Assembly (NCBI RefSeq): GCF_000739775.1
Contig: NZ_BBJH01000012.1
Span: 62,001 to 126,000, forward strand
DNA length: 64,000 bases
Source of the DNA: Paraburkholderia heleia NBRC 101817
GTDB lineage: Bacteria > Pseudomonadota > Gammaproteobacteria > Burkholderiales > Burkholderiaceae
Reading direction: 5' to 3'
Numbering within the stretch: the stretch's first letter is position 1; every line of letters starts with the position of its first letter. Made by a program: the position numbers and the translations under genes. Shown in pieces: positions 35,388 to 44,165 of this stretch. The notes under the pieces were generated by a model. The model ran no database searches. It was not told where the DNA came from and saw nothing but the letters and a program-made list of their open reading frames with translations.

Positions 35388-35714
35388 CTATTGCCCGTCG
35401 TCCGATGACCACAAGCTGTTCCCGCGGTGCTGGTCTCCGGTCGCCAGCGCCCGTGCGAGCGCTGCGCGCGCGGCCGCAAGTTCCAGTGCGAAGCGTTGCG
35501 CCGGGCGACGCGGTATACGCAGACGCCGGCAGACGACCTCCTGGTTCGCGTGCCAGAGATACACCATGCGGAGCATGTCGCGATGCCGGGGATGCAGGGT
35601 TTCCCACGCTTTCGTGATCCGTGCCGCGTCGACCGGATCGCAGGCGCCCCGCGCGGCATTGCCCCAGTTCGCCAGACGCGGGCCGAGCGGTCCTGAAGCC
35701 AGGTCCCGGTTCAT
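35388..35714 (-). CDS. Small hypothetical protein with a sigma-region-4-like helical domain, 108 aa
   Basis: The ATG at 35714 overlaps the stop of the AlpA-like gene (ATGA), so the two are coupled. The core DAARITKAWETLHPRHRDMLRMVYLWHANQEVVCRRLRIPRRPAQRFALELAAARAALARAL resembles the helix-turn-helix region 4 of sigma factors or phage late/antitermination regulators (Q/RhaX types). The family is not certain. It probably acts with the AlpA-like protein as a phage- or island-derived regulator. Confidence 0.6.
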   Translation of the reverse strand: MNRDLASGPLGPRLANWGNAARGACDPVDAARITKAWETLHPRHRDMLRMVYLWHANQEVVCRRLRIPRRPAQRFALELAAARAALARALATGDQHRGNSLWSSDDGQ

Positions 35715-35953
35715 GGCGCGCCTCCCGCTCCCCCGTCGCGAAGGCGTGCCGGCACCCGGTAGCGGGCGGGGTTTGCGAGGAATTGCTCGATATCGGCCAG
35801 CCGCCATCCGACCAGACGGCCGCCAAGCGCGACCGCCAGCGGAAACGTTCCGGTCTGCATGCGACGGTAAATGGTCGAGCGCGACAACCCCGTGCGCGCC
35901 TCAACCTGTCGACGGCGCAGGATCCTGTCCGCGCCACTGTCCTCGATTAACAT
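35711..35953 (-). CDS. AlpA-type helix-turn-helix regulator, 80 aa
   Basis: LRRRQVEARTGLSRSTIYRRMQTGTFPLAVALGGRLVGWRLADIEQFL is the classic AlpA/MerR-like small DNA-binding domain used by prophages and integrative elements to switch excision or transfer genes. The length is typical. GTCATG context gives no strong ribosome site. It is first in a two-gene minus-strand operon. Confidence 0.85.
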   Translation of the reverse strand: MLIEDSGADRILRRRQVEARTGLSRSTIYRRMQTGTFPLAVALGGRLVGWRLADIEQFLANPARYRVPARLRDGGAGGAP

Positions 35954-36346
35954 GACTTGCCCCCAGGAGTCGCTCTGGCCTGCAGTGGCCGGAACATGAG
36001 GGCATTCAAGCAGCGGTTGACGCCAATACCCAAACCCGTCTTATCGACGGGAAGCCCCGTCGGACAAAGCGAACGACGTACAGGCGAGACAGAACATGTC
36101 CGCTTCGCACGGCTGTGCCCATCTGCACCGGAACACTGAGGGCATGGCAAACCCCAGCTATCGGGCCGCAGGGTTTCCGATCGTCGACTATGTGCATAGA
36201 GGGCTAACCTGACAGAGACATATTCACTAACAGGGCCGGAGCCCGGGTGCAGACCGGATTGGACAGCGGCCACGCGTCAGGAACTGACCTACGTGCCGGA
36301 GTGAAACCGTCCGCGGACGTGATCGAGCCAAAGATATACAACAGAG

Positions 36347-36403
36347 TTGACAAAGTTGACAAAAGAGACATGCGAGATTAGAGTACTCCCTGTCTCAATC
36401 TCG
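36347..36403 (+). promoter_or_regulatory. Promoter and operator of the Xre/RES module
   Basis: TTGACA at 36356-36361 is 17 bp from TAGAGT at 36379-36384, a good sigma-70 promoter. A second TTGACA is at 36347. The inverted repeat CGAGATT (36373-36379) / AATCTCG (36397-36403) overlaps the -10 and start region, a natural place for autorepression by the antitoxin. The rest of 35954-36346 shows no gene. Confidence 0.65.
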
Positions 36404-36419
36404 ACTACGCGAGATGACC

Positions 36420-37058
36420 ATGTCCACGACCCTTGAATTCATTGCCGATCACCTGCCGCGCGTCACGGCGGATGATGTTGTCCGTCGCTTCTCCGCGACC
36501 GTCGAAATCCGCGATGCCCAGGCGTTCGCCGCCGAGCTGCAGGCATTCGTCCATGAGCGCGTGGAGGCGGTGAAACTCCCCGCGACGCTGGAAGTGCAGA
36601 CGGTGGAGCAACGCCTGGCCGGCAAGGCAGCTGCGCTGCGCGCCGATACACGCTGGGTGCCGGGCGCGACCGACATCCAGCGCGGTCGCTCGGCCCGGCT
36701 GGAAGCCTTCAATCAGCCACATAACCTGCCGTTGCCCGAATTTGCCCGGCTGGCGAACAAGGTGCGTCAGCAGATCTACAAGGACATTGATGCCCGCCGG
36801 TTGCTCGCGCTGAACGTGGGGCCTCGTGGTCAGAGGTTGCCCGACTGGCAGCTCGACCCGGTGAAGCAGCAATTGACGCAGGCTGTACTGCAGAAGGTCG
36901 AGGGCATCGACAACTGGACGCTGTATCGCGCCCTGTCCGAGCCGCTCGAAGGCCTCGGGGGACGCACACCGGTCGAAGCCGTCACCGAGCGGCCGATCGG
37001 CGACGTGGTCAAAGTCGTGCTCAACGTCCTGGGCGTGCACGAGGCGGGGAGAGAATGA
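36420..37058 (+). CDS. Xre/MbcA/ParS-type antitoxin of a RES system, 212 aa
   Basis: The protein has a DNA-binding helix region (LPEFARLANKVRQQIYKDIDARRLLALN) and a C-terminal antitoxin domain of the DUF2384/ParS type (LYRALSEPLEGLGGRTPVEAV). It overlaps the RES toxin gene by four bases. ATG 36420 is the second of two close starts; the first (36414) gives two extra residues. It should bind and neutralise the toxin and repress the palindrome upstream. It is longer than many family antitoxins because of an extra N-terminal region. Confidence 0.82.
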   Translation: MSTTLEFIADHLPRVTADDVVRRFSATVEIRDAQAFAAELQAFVHERVEAVKLPATLEVQTVEQRLAGKAAALRADTRWVPGATDIQRGRSARLEAFNQPHNLPLPEFARLANKVRQQIYKDIDARRLLALNVGPRGQRLPDWQLDPVKQQLTQAVLQKVEGIDNWTLYRALSEPLEGLGGRTPVEAVTERPIGDVVKVVLNVLGVHEAGRE

Positions 37059-37687
37059 GTATCGGATTGCCGTCGCTTGCCATCGACGCAGGTGAACTGC
37101 TCCAGCACGTGAGCCGCGTCGTCTACCGGGATAAACCGCTGTACTACGGCCGCGACGGCACCAACCGCTATGACGCCCCTGGACGGAACTATGGTGTGCT
37201 TTACCTCGGACGCAATCTTCCCACGGCATTGATGGAGTCCGTGTTTCACAAGCACCAATGGGACAGGGACACCAGGCGCTCGATCGCGCATGCAGAAGTC
37301 CAGAGCCGGCTGGTGCGTGCGGTCGGCGTACTGGAAGAACTGCACCTGGCAGACCTGACGGCCGAAGGTGTAATGGCCGGTTACTTCGGCCTGAATCTTG
37401 AGCAACTGGCCAGCCGCGACTACACCTGCACACAGCAGGTGTCCAACCAGGTGCATGCGCTGCGCGGAAGCGATGGACTGCCGCGGTTCGATGGCGTGCT
37501 CTATCCATCGCGTAACAACTATCCCGCCGCCAGCATTGCCCTGTTCGAGCGCGCGAAGACGAGGATCAAGGTCATCGAGGACATCGACCTGGTTGACCAT
37601 GTGGAGTGGCCCGATTTCGTCGCGAACTATCGAATCGGTATCGAGCCCGATCCCGGTCGGGCAGGTCCTGATGACGAGCTGACCTGA
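37055..37687 (+). CDS. RES-domain toxin, 210 aa
   Basis: RES toxins deplete NAD+. The fold blocks are seen in order: RVVYRDKPLYYGRDGTNRYDAPGRNYGVLYLGRNLPTALMESVF, then VSNQVHALRGSDGLPRFDGVLYPSRNNYPAASIALFERA. They include the conserved Arg, Tyr, Glu and Ser-Arg residues of the RES signature. The length fits the family. The toxin is translationally coupled to the antitoxin. The pair looks intact and probably stabilises the element. Confidence 0.85.
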   Translation: MSIGLPSLAIDAGELLQHVSRVVYRDKPLYYGRDGTNRYDAPGRNYGVLYLGRNLPTALMESVFHKHQWDRDTRRSIAHAEVQSRLVRAVGVLEELHLADLTAEGVMAGYFGLNLEQLASRDYTCTQQVSNQVHALRGSDGLPRFDGVLYPSRNNYPAASIALFERAKTRIKVIEDIDLVDHVEWPDFVANYRIGIEPDPGRAGPDDELT

Positions 37688-37744
37688 ACCAGAACGTGAG
37701 ATACGCCCGTGCCACGCATGAAACCACCGGGCGCAGGCTGAAGC

Positions 37745-38115
37745 CTTCTGCGGTCGTACAAGGCGCAGGTAGCGATCGCCAGGGTCAAGGCCGCGACCCA
37801 GGACGTCCGTCACGGTCTCGCGAAAGTTCCCCCGTCGGAGATTTCTGGCATCGCAGGGCACGTGACCTCGAGTGCCACGCTGTGCGCATTGAAGGTATAT
37901 GCGAATGCAGGCCTTCTCCCGATTTCGCCTTCGGCCACGAATCCCCTCCTCACGCGCCAGGGTTTCGCCGCGGCGCTCCCTGTCATCGGCGACGACAGCC
38001 TGTCCGGCAATTGCTTCACCAGGGACATGGCGAAGAAACGCTACCAGGGCGTTGCCCTCATCAAAGACAGATCGTCCCACGGCCAGCCACTACCGGATTG
38101 CGAATGCAAGACCAT
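37745..38115 (+). pseudogene. LivJ-like ABC substrate-binding protein remnant
   Basis: An open but truncated frame reads YKAQVAIARVKAATQDVRHG, EISGIAGHVTSSATLCALKVYANAGLLPISPSATNPLLTRQGFAAALPVIGDDSLSG, then LIKDRSSHGQPLPD. This is the hinge region of branched-chain amino-acid binding proteins (GHxxSxxTxxAxxIYAxAGxxxISPSATNP). No signal peptide or C-terminal lobe is present. It lies on the opposite strand to the working transporter cluster nearby. Confidence 0.7.
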
Positions 38116-38345
38116 CGCCAGTCCGGAACCCGGCAATGGCCCCGGCGTCTGGCGCGATCGGCCCCTACCGACCGGCCCCTACCGTATTGGCTCGACGTCG
38201 CGTTGAAATTCACGCTCAATGCTGCAACCCGAAGGAAGGTAATCGCGACAGCTGTAGACATCGGGGTACAGTTACCGCCGCGCTGGCACGCGGGCATCCA
38301 GGGCGAATCCGGTGCCTGCCGACGTACTGACCCGCCGGATCCCGG

Positions 38346-39380
38346 CTAGAACCTCATCCGGATACCGGCGCCCAGGCTGTTGCCGGACGAGACGCTGGTC
38401 ATGGTGTCGTAGCGCCACGCGGCGTAGACGTCCGTGCGTTTCGAGAGCGGATAGTCGTAACCGAGCACCACCGTCGACCAGCGGACATCCGTGCCCTGTG
38501 CAGGCTGCCTGAGCGTTCCCGCCCAGGACACCAGTACGCGGCCCATGCCGACCTGCGCGCTCGCTCCCACCTGAACAGTGTCGTCGGTGAGCGCGTTGTT
38601 GTTGGTCACCCGCTCGTACTGGAGATAGAGCTTCACTGCCTTCAGGCGATACGCGGCGCCGACCAGCCACGCCGTCTGTTCCGTGGCGCCGTTCAGGAAA
38701 AGCGAGGCCGTATGAAGGCTCTGGACTGCGGCCGTCGCAGAAAACGGCCCGGCAAAGTAGAGCACGTTCGCACTGTAGTTCGCCTGCCCGGCGTGACCTG
38801 CGACGCCCGCATTGCTGTACTGCAGGCTTCCCGTGAGCCCGCCAATCTCCGGCGTCTGGTAGACGATCGAGTCATCGATTGCCGTATCGCTCTGCACGGA
38901 AGCCGCGCCCATCGCGGACCCCAGGAAAGTGTGGACCACGATGGGGGAGAAGACGAACGAGTTGCCGAACGGGTTGAACAGCAGCGTGGAGACGAAGAGC
39001 AGCGAATCATTACGCCCCAGTGTCAGCTGTCCAAACGGGCCGCTCAAACCGACGAACGCGCGGCGCCCGAAGAAGGACTGCCCGTTGTACGCTCCCGACT
39101 GTCCACTGTTGATCCGGTAAAAGCTCTCGAGCGTGAAGATCGCCTTCATGCCACCACCGAGGTCCTCGGCGCCCGACATGCCCCAGTACGATGTCGAAAG
39201 CCCGCCCGAACCTACCTGCCAGGTGTTGCCTGATGCGCCGGGTGTACGCACCACGCCGGCAAATGCATCGGCCAGTCCGTAGAGCGACACCGACGACTGC
39301 GCGTGCGCCGCACCCGCCGTGATGCACAACGACAGTGCTGCCAGTCCCCTGCTCCATCTTCCCCGACCATCCCTGCGCAT
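38346..39380 (-). CDS. Gram-negative porin, 344 aa
   Basis: A signal peptide (LAALSLCITAGAAHAQ) is followed by SSVSLYGLADAFAG, the usual start of Burkholderiales trimeric porins. Beta-strand-rich repeats and a C-terminus ending in Phe after GAGIRMRF (LGAGIRMRF) follow. AAGGAGAT precedes the ATG. It is the last gene of the amide-transport operon and would let the substrate through the outer membrane. Confidence 0.92.
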   Translation of the reverse strand: MRRDGRGRWSRGLAALSLCITAGAAHAQSSVSLYGLADAFAGVVRTPGASGNTWQVGSGGLSTSYWGMSGAEDLGGGMKAIFTLESFYRINSGQSGAYNGQSFFGRRAFVGLSGPFGQLTLGRNDSLLFVSTLLFNPFGNSFVFSPIVVHTFLGSAMGAASVQSDTAIDDSIVYQTPEIGGLTGSLQYSNAGVAGHAGQANYSANVLYFAGPFSATAAVQSLHTASLFLNGATEQTAWLVGAAYRLKAVKLYLQYERVTNNNALTDDTVQVGASAQVGMGRVLVSWAGTLRQPAQGTDVRWSTVVLGYDYPLSKRTDVYAAWRYDTMTSVSSGNSLGAGIRMRF

Positions 39381-39482
39381 GTTTATCTCCTTTGAACGCC
39401 TGTGAGTGTTCGTCTGTCCGTTTGACCTGTGCCTGCCGGAGACCGCCGGAGGGCACGGCATGACATGGTGTGTCGCCGCGCG

Positions 39483-40028
39483 TCAGCCGGGCCTGACGCG
39501 GGCGTGCGGCCTGCCGCGTTCGGCCAGTGCAATCGCGAGCAGCAGTTCGTCCGGTGCCGGTGAATCCGGCAGGCAGAGCGAGACCGTGTCGAAATGGTCG
39601 AAGCTCCACATGTCTGTGACGCTGTGCAGGGGAATATCGACGCAGGCGCCCGCCGGCCCGCGCTTCGTGACGGACGGCATGATCGAGGACGCGCCCGGCA
39701 GACAGCTGCGAACCGCCTCGCCGAGTCGCGGGTGCAGCAGCGCCGCGCCCCATTCGAGCGGCACGCCAGTGCCCACGAGTGCCGCCTTCCCGTAACCCTG
39801 GATCTGCTCTCCCGGGCAACCGAGCGCATGCAGTGCCCGCCCCGTGAGGATCAGGCCCAGGTCAGCGCCCGTCGCATAGAGCGCCTCGAAGTCACCCTCG
39901 CCATCCGGGTCGACTGGCTTCAGCACGCCAGCAGCGACCACCTGCCGATGCGCCGGTGTGACCGGTTCGCCAAGTTCCGCGCACCGTTCGACGAGATGGA
40001 TCACCACCCTGGCAATCTGGACGTTCAT
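39483..40028 (-). CDS. DUF1185 (amino acid synthesis) family protein, 181 aa
   Basis: The protein starts MNVQIARVVIHLVERCAELG and contains VVAAGVLKP, EALYATGADLGLILTGRALHAL, GYGKAALVGTGVPLEWGAALLHPRLGEAVRS and GACVDIPLHSV. This pattern belongs to the DUF1185 'amino acid synthesis' family, whose chemistry is unsettled. Members often lie beside amidases and amide transporters. The ATG overlaps the amidase stop (ATGA). Confidence 0.75.
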   Translation of the reverse strand: MNVQIARVVIHLVERCAELGEPVTPAHRQVVAAGVLKPVDPDGEGDFEALYATGADLGLILTGRALHALGCPGEQIQGYGKAALVGTGVPLEWGAALLHPRLGEAVRSCLPGASSIMPSVTKRGPAGACVDIPLHSVTDMWSFDHFDTVSLCLPDSPAPDELLLAIALAERGRPHARVRPG

Positions 40029-41440
40029 GGCGCGATCTCCGTGTCGCCAGGAAACTGCAGATCCCCTTCCGGTGCCGGAAAATCCCCTCGCGCCAGTTCG
40101 TATGCGCGCGCTGCCCGCAGCACCAGGACATCGCTGCCCCGACGCCCGATAATCTGCAGACCGGTCGGCACATCCCCTGCGAATCCGCACGGCACCGATA
40201 TGGCGGGCAAGCCAGCCTGGTTGCACCACGCGGTCAGCAGCGGGGCATTGCGCAGATGGTCAGGCAAGCCGGGAACCGGCGGTGGCCCGCAATGAAACGT
40301 CGGCGTAACCAGCAGGTCGTAGTGCTCAAAGAACGTTTCCATCGACGCGCCAAGCGCGTGACGCGCAAGCAGGGCATCGACGAACGTCGCGGTGTCGATC
40401 CGTGCCCCCACATCCGCAAGTGCCGTCAGGTCAGGATCAAGCAGCGTCCTGTCGGCTGCCTCCATATGTCGCACACGCTGGGCGAAGAACACCGACCACT
40501 GGACCGAATGGATACGGCCATCGCCGTAGTAGTCCACCACCGGTGCAACGTCGGTCTGGATGACCGTCGCGCCGAGCGTCCCGAATGTGTCCGCCGCCCT
40601 GCCGACACACTCCTCAATGTCCGGCGCCACTGACACGCCGTCCGGGGCGGCGCAGCACGCAATCCGCAGGCCGGCAACGCCCTCGTCCAGCCCGGACGAA
40701 TAGCCGGACGGCCTCCCCGTTCCCGGGAGCCCGTCGCTATTCACGCAGGTCATCGCATCGAGCATCAACGCCGCGTCGCGCACCGTTCGCGTGATCGGGC
40801 CAAGCGTGGACAGTGCTGTCCACGACGCGGCACTACCCGCCGGCACCAGCGCGAACGTCGGCTTGAACCCGACCACGCCACTCCAGCAGGCCGGAATCCG
40901 GATGGACCCACCCCCATCGGTCGCAAGCGATAGCGGTCCCATGCCCAGCGAAACCGCGACCGCGGACCCGCCACTGCTGCCCCCGGACGATAGACGCGTA
41001 TTCCATGGATTGCGCGTCGCGCCCGTCAACGGACAGTCGGTGACGATCTTGTTGCCGAACTCGGACGTGGTTGTCTTGCCAAACGGTATGGCGCCGGCGC
41101 GCCGCAGCCGCGCCACGGCTGGCGCATCGGCACTTTCGCGGTCCGGCGAAGCAGTCCACGACCCCTGCCGTGTTGGAAGACCGGCGACGGCAACGAGATC
41201 CTTGACCGATACCGGGACACCATCAAGCGGACCGCACGGCGCGCCGCGGATCCACCGCCGCTCGGCCTCGCCGGCAGCCGACATCGCCCCTTCCTCATCA
41301 AGGGCGCAGAACGCGTTGACAACCGGATCGAGCTTCGTGATCCGGTCCAGTACGGCACACATGACCTCCACGGGCGAGAGCGTGCGCTGCCGGAACCCGG
41401 CCACCAGTTGAACTGCGCTCAGCATTACAATTTCACTCAT
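40025..41440 (-). CDS. Amidase-signature hydrolase 1, 471 aa
   Basis: The amidase-signature triad is intact: Lys80 (GVPVSVKD), Ser in GGSSGG (residues 153-158) and the nucleophile Ser179 (DGGGSIRIPA). The length is typical of GatA-like amidases. ATG 41440 is preferred over a longer frame. It lies between the ABC binding-protein gene and DUF1185 in one operon, so it probably hydrolyses the imported amide. The closest relative in the window is the amidase at 47371-48795, which carries the same motifs at the same residue numbers. Confidence 0.92.
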   Translation of the reverse strand: MSEIVMLSAVQLVAGFRQRTLSPVEVMCAVLDRITKLDPVVNAFCALDEEGAMSAAGEAERRWIRGAPCGPLDGVPVSVKDLVAVAGLPTRQGSWTASPDRESADAPAVARLRRAGAIPFGKTTTSEFGNKIVTDCPLTGATRNPWNTRLSSGGSSGGSAVAVSLGMGPLSLATDGGGSIRIPACWSGVVGFKPTFALVPAGSAASWTALSTLGPITRTVRDAALMLDAMTCVNSDGLPGTGRPSGYSSGLDEGVAGLRIACCAAPDGVSVAPDIEECVGRAADTFGTLGATVIQTDVAPVVDYYGDGRIHSVQWSVFFAQRVRHMEAADRTLLDPDLTALADVGARIDTATFVDALLARHALGASMETFFEHYDLLVTPTFHCGPPPVPGLPDHLRNAPLLTAWCNQAGLPAISVPCGFAGDVPTGLQIIGRRGSDVLVLRAARAYELARGDFPAPEGDLQFPGDTEIAP

Positions 41441-41494
41441 TCTGTAGTCCTTATCTACTGACACAAACGTCTCCGCCCACTGAATGCAACGTAC

Positions 41495-42673
41495 CTATCC
41501 CTGACACACCGGGATGACGGGGCCAGCAGACTCGAGGATCGCAAAGCTGTTGTCGGCAAGTGCCTGGCCGATGCGTGTCTGGCAGAGCACATGACCGCCG
41601 TCGTGACTCACGCCTGTCTTTCCGCGGGGGAGTGCCACGGAGACGGCAGGTAACGCGGTCCTGATGCGATCGGCGTCGACACTTTCCGCCGACTTCACGG
41701 CCTCGGCGAAAAGACGAATGCCGGCGTACGTGTTCTCGCCATGCGGCAGCACCACCGCATAGCGGCCCAGCCGCGGATCGCGCGCATCGGCGTAACGGGC
41801 CGTATAACGCGTGAGGAATGCCTGGTTTTCCGGGTTTTCGATGCTCATGAAGTACGACGACACGCCGATCGTGCCGGTCGAGGCGCCCGTGGTGGCAATC
41901 GAGAGGGATTCGTGTGCGATGTCCGTCACCAGTTGCGGTTTCATCGCAAACGACCGGTACTGCTTCACGAACGTCACCGGGTCGTCGCCGATGCTGTGCC
42001 ACACGATCTGCGGCCCGGCGCTGGCGACCTGTTGCAGGACGGCGCCGTAGTCGCGTGTACCGAAGGGCAGCCAGTAGACGCCGAGGAACTTCCCGCCATG
42101 GCGGGCCACCGCTGCCTGCAGTTGCGGAATCAACACCTTCCGGTTACTGCCAATGTCCGAGACCACGGCACACACGGATCGGCCACCGTCGCGCATGAGC
42201 CACGCAATGAGCGGCTCGATCCGCTGGCTTGCGGCGAGCCCTGTCGTGAGCAGTTGCGGGTCGCACCGCCCTTCGTCAAAGTTCGGATAGACGACGAGCT
42301 TTCGCGCCGAACGTGCGGCCTGAAGGGCCGCCTCTCGCTCGGACGGCAGCACCATGCCTGTAATCATCGCCACGTCGTCACGCAAGAAGAGCTGGCGCGC
42401 CTTCTCCAGCGTCACGGCCGTGGACATCTGCGTGTCCTCGACGCTCAGTTGCAGCGTCCGGCCAAGCAGACCACCGGCAGCATTGATTTCGTCCACTGCG
42501 AGCGCGGCACAGTTGCGGTTGGTCTGTCCCACACGCGTGAGCGGACCGCTAAGCGGCGCGAGCAGACCGATCCTCAACGGCGCTGCCGCGCGCGCAAACC
42601 GGGGGACAGTTGATGCGGCAAGGGAAGCGGCCGCACCCAGCAGCATGGTTCGGGAAAAGTCACGACGGTTCAT
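41495..42673 (-). CDS. ABC transporter substrate-binding protein (amide/branched-chain type), 392 aa
   Basis: A Tat-like signal (NRRDFSRTMLLGAAASLAAS) precedes a Leu/Ile/Val-type periplasmic binding fold: LRIGLLAPLSGPLTRVGQTNRNCAALAVDEINAAGGLLGR, then VAMITGMVLPSEREAAL. The sequence resembles FmdD/UrtA/AmiC-like amide or urea binders more than LivJ. It is the fifth gene of the operon, after the two ATPases. Confidence 0.88.
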   Translation of the reverse strand: MNRRDFSRTMLLGAAASLAASTVPRFARAAAPLRIGLLAPLSGPLTRVGQTNRNCAALAVDEINAAGGLLGRTLQLSVEDTQMSTAVTLEKARQLFLRDDVAMITGMVLPSEREAALQAARSARKLVVYPNFDEGRCDPQLLTTGLAASQRIEPLIAWLMRDGGRSVCAVVSDIGSNRKVLIPQLQAAVARHGGKFLGVYWLPFGTRDYGAVLQQVASAGPQIVWHSIGDDPVTFVKQYRSFAMKPQLVTDIAHESLSIATTGASTGTIGVSSYFMSIENPENQAFLTRYTARYADARDPRLGRYAVVLPHGENTYAGIRLFAEAVKSAESVDADRIRTALPAVSVALPRGKTGVSHDGGHVLCQTRIGQALADNSFAILESAGPVIPVCQG

Positions 42674-42700
42674 GTGCATTCTCACTGAAGGTCACTGGTT

Positions 42701-43444
42701 TCACTGGATGTTTTCATGAGGAAAATCCGCGGCAAGCTCCGCGGCTGGAGAGAGATAGCGCGCGAGCGGGTGTTCCCCCCTGTCACCTGGTTGCGGCTCG
42801 ACGGGACCGGTATGCACCAGGCGCCCGTTACTGAGCACGATGCAGCGTTGCGCGCTCTGGAGGACGAGATCGAGGTTCTGTTCGACGAGGAGCACCGCCA
42901 GCTTCGAGCGGCGGCAGAGCTCGGGGATCACCTCGCCAATGCGCTCGACCAGGTTGGGCTGCACACCGTCGGAGGGTTCGTCCAGCAGGAGCAGTTTCGG
43001 ACGCCCACACAGGGCGCGTGAAATGGCGAGGACCTGCTGCTCGCCCCCCGAAAGCGTACCGCCCTGCTGCGACAGGCGCGACTTCAGCACCGGGAAGTAA
43101 TCGAATACCTCGTCGAGGATGTCAGCCCTCCCCGCGGCCTGCGTACCCATCAGCAGGTTCTCCCTCACGGTCAGCTTCGGAAAGATCCAGCGCCCCTGCG
43201 GCACCAGACCGATCCCCCGACGCGCAATCTCGTGTGTGCGCAGCCCCGTCAACGGCTGGCCGAGGAAAGCAACCTGGCCGCTCACGCGCGGCAGCAGCCC
43301 CATGATGGCCTTCACGAGCGTGGTCTTGCCCGCGCCATTGCAGCCGAGCACACCGACCACCTCGTTCGGCAGCACGTCGAGCGCGAGGTTGTGAACCACA
43401 TCCACGTCACCGTATCCGGCGCACAGGTTTTCAAGGTGCAGCAT
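42701..43444 (-). CDS. livF: ABC transporter ATPase, LivF/UrtE type, 247 aa
   Basis: Walker A GCNGAGKTT, signature LSGGEQQ, Walker B LLLLDEP with SDGVQPNLVE, and the switch His-type Gln (LVEQNLDL) fit LivF/UrtE. Its start overlaps the end of livG by 14 bases. It energises the amide-type transporter. Confidence 0.94.
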   Translation of the reverse strand: MLHLENLCAGYGDVDVVHNLALDVLPNEVVGVLGCNGAGKTTLVKAIMGLLPRVSGQVAFLGQPLTGLRTHEIARRGIGLVPQGRWIFPKLTVRENLLMGTQAAGRADILDEVFDYFPVLKSRLSQQGGTLSGGEQQVLAISRALCGRPKLLLLDEPSDGVQPNLVERIGEVIPELCRRSKLAVLLVEQNLDLVLQSAQRCIVLSNGRLVHTGPVEPQPGDRGEHPLARYLSPAAELAADFPHENIQ

Positions 43445-44165
43445 GTGTCGCTCCCCGTCCCAGATAGATGCGGCGGATCTCCTCGTCGGCTGCGATCTCC
43501 GCATACGATCCGCGTCGAACCACCTCCCCCCGGTGCATCACCCACGTCTCGCACGCGAGAGACTGCACGAAGCCCAGATCGTGCTCGATGGCGAGTACCG
43601 CGCACCGCTCCCGCAGCCGGTGGATGAGGCGCACCAGCCGCTGCGCGTCCTTTGCGGAGAGGCCCGCCGCGGGCTCGTCGAGCAGCAGCAGTGCGGGCTG
43701 ACACATGATCGCCATGCCGATTTCGAGCCACTGCCGCTCCCCATGCGGCAGATGCGACGCAAGCTCGCGCGCCTGCCCGGACAGACCCACTTCTTCCAGG
43801 ACGGCGTCGGGATCCGGCATGGGCGTGGCCCGGTAAGCCGCAACGCCCAGGCCGGCCACCATCAGGTTGTCGCGCACGGTCATCGTGAGGAAGGTGTTGG
43901 TCCCCTGGAACTTGCGCACCACACCGCGGCGGCAGAACGCGTGCATCGGGCGGCCTGTCATCCGCTCACCATCGAGATACAGTTCACCGGAACCGGGGAT
44001 AATCGCCCCCGACAGCAGACCGACGAGCGAACTCTTGCCGGCCCCGTTCGGACCAATCACGCACAGCAGGTCACGTGGCGCGATGCTGATGTCGACGCCG
44101 GCCACCGCCCTGATCCCGCCAAACGTGCGAGAAAGGCCGGTGCCCAGAAGAAACTGGCTGTCCAT
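43431..44165 (-). CDS. livG: ABC transporter ATPase, LivG/UrtD type, 244 aa
   Basis: Walker A GPNGAGKSS, a long insert with RRGVVRKFQGTNTFLTMTVRDNLMVA, a divergent signature region (SHLPHGERQWLEIGMAI), Walker B LLLLDEPAAGLSAKD and AIEHDLGFV fit LivG/UrtD. The ATG overlaps the livM stop codon (TAATG). Confidence 0.94.
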   Translation of the reverse strand: MDSQFLLGTGLSRTFGGIRAVAGVDISIAPRDLLCVIGPNGAGKSSLVGLLSGAIIPGSGELYLDGERMTGRPMHAFCRRGVVRKFQGTNTFLTMTVRDNLMVAGLGVAAYRATPMPDPDAVLEEVGLSGQARELASHLPHGERQWLEIGMAIMCQPALLLLDEPAAGLSAKDAQRLVRLIHRLRERCAVLAIEHDLGFVQSLACETWVMHRGEVVRRGSYAEIAADEEIRRIYLGRGATHAAP

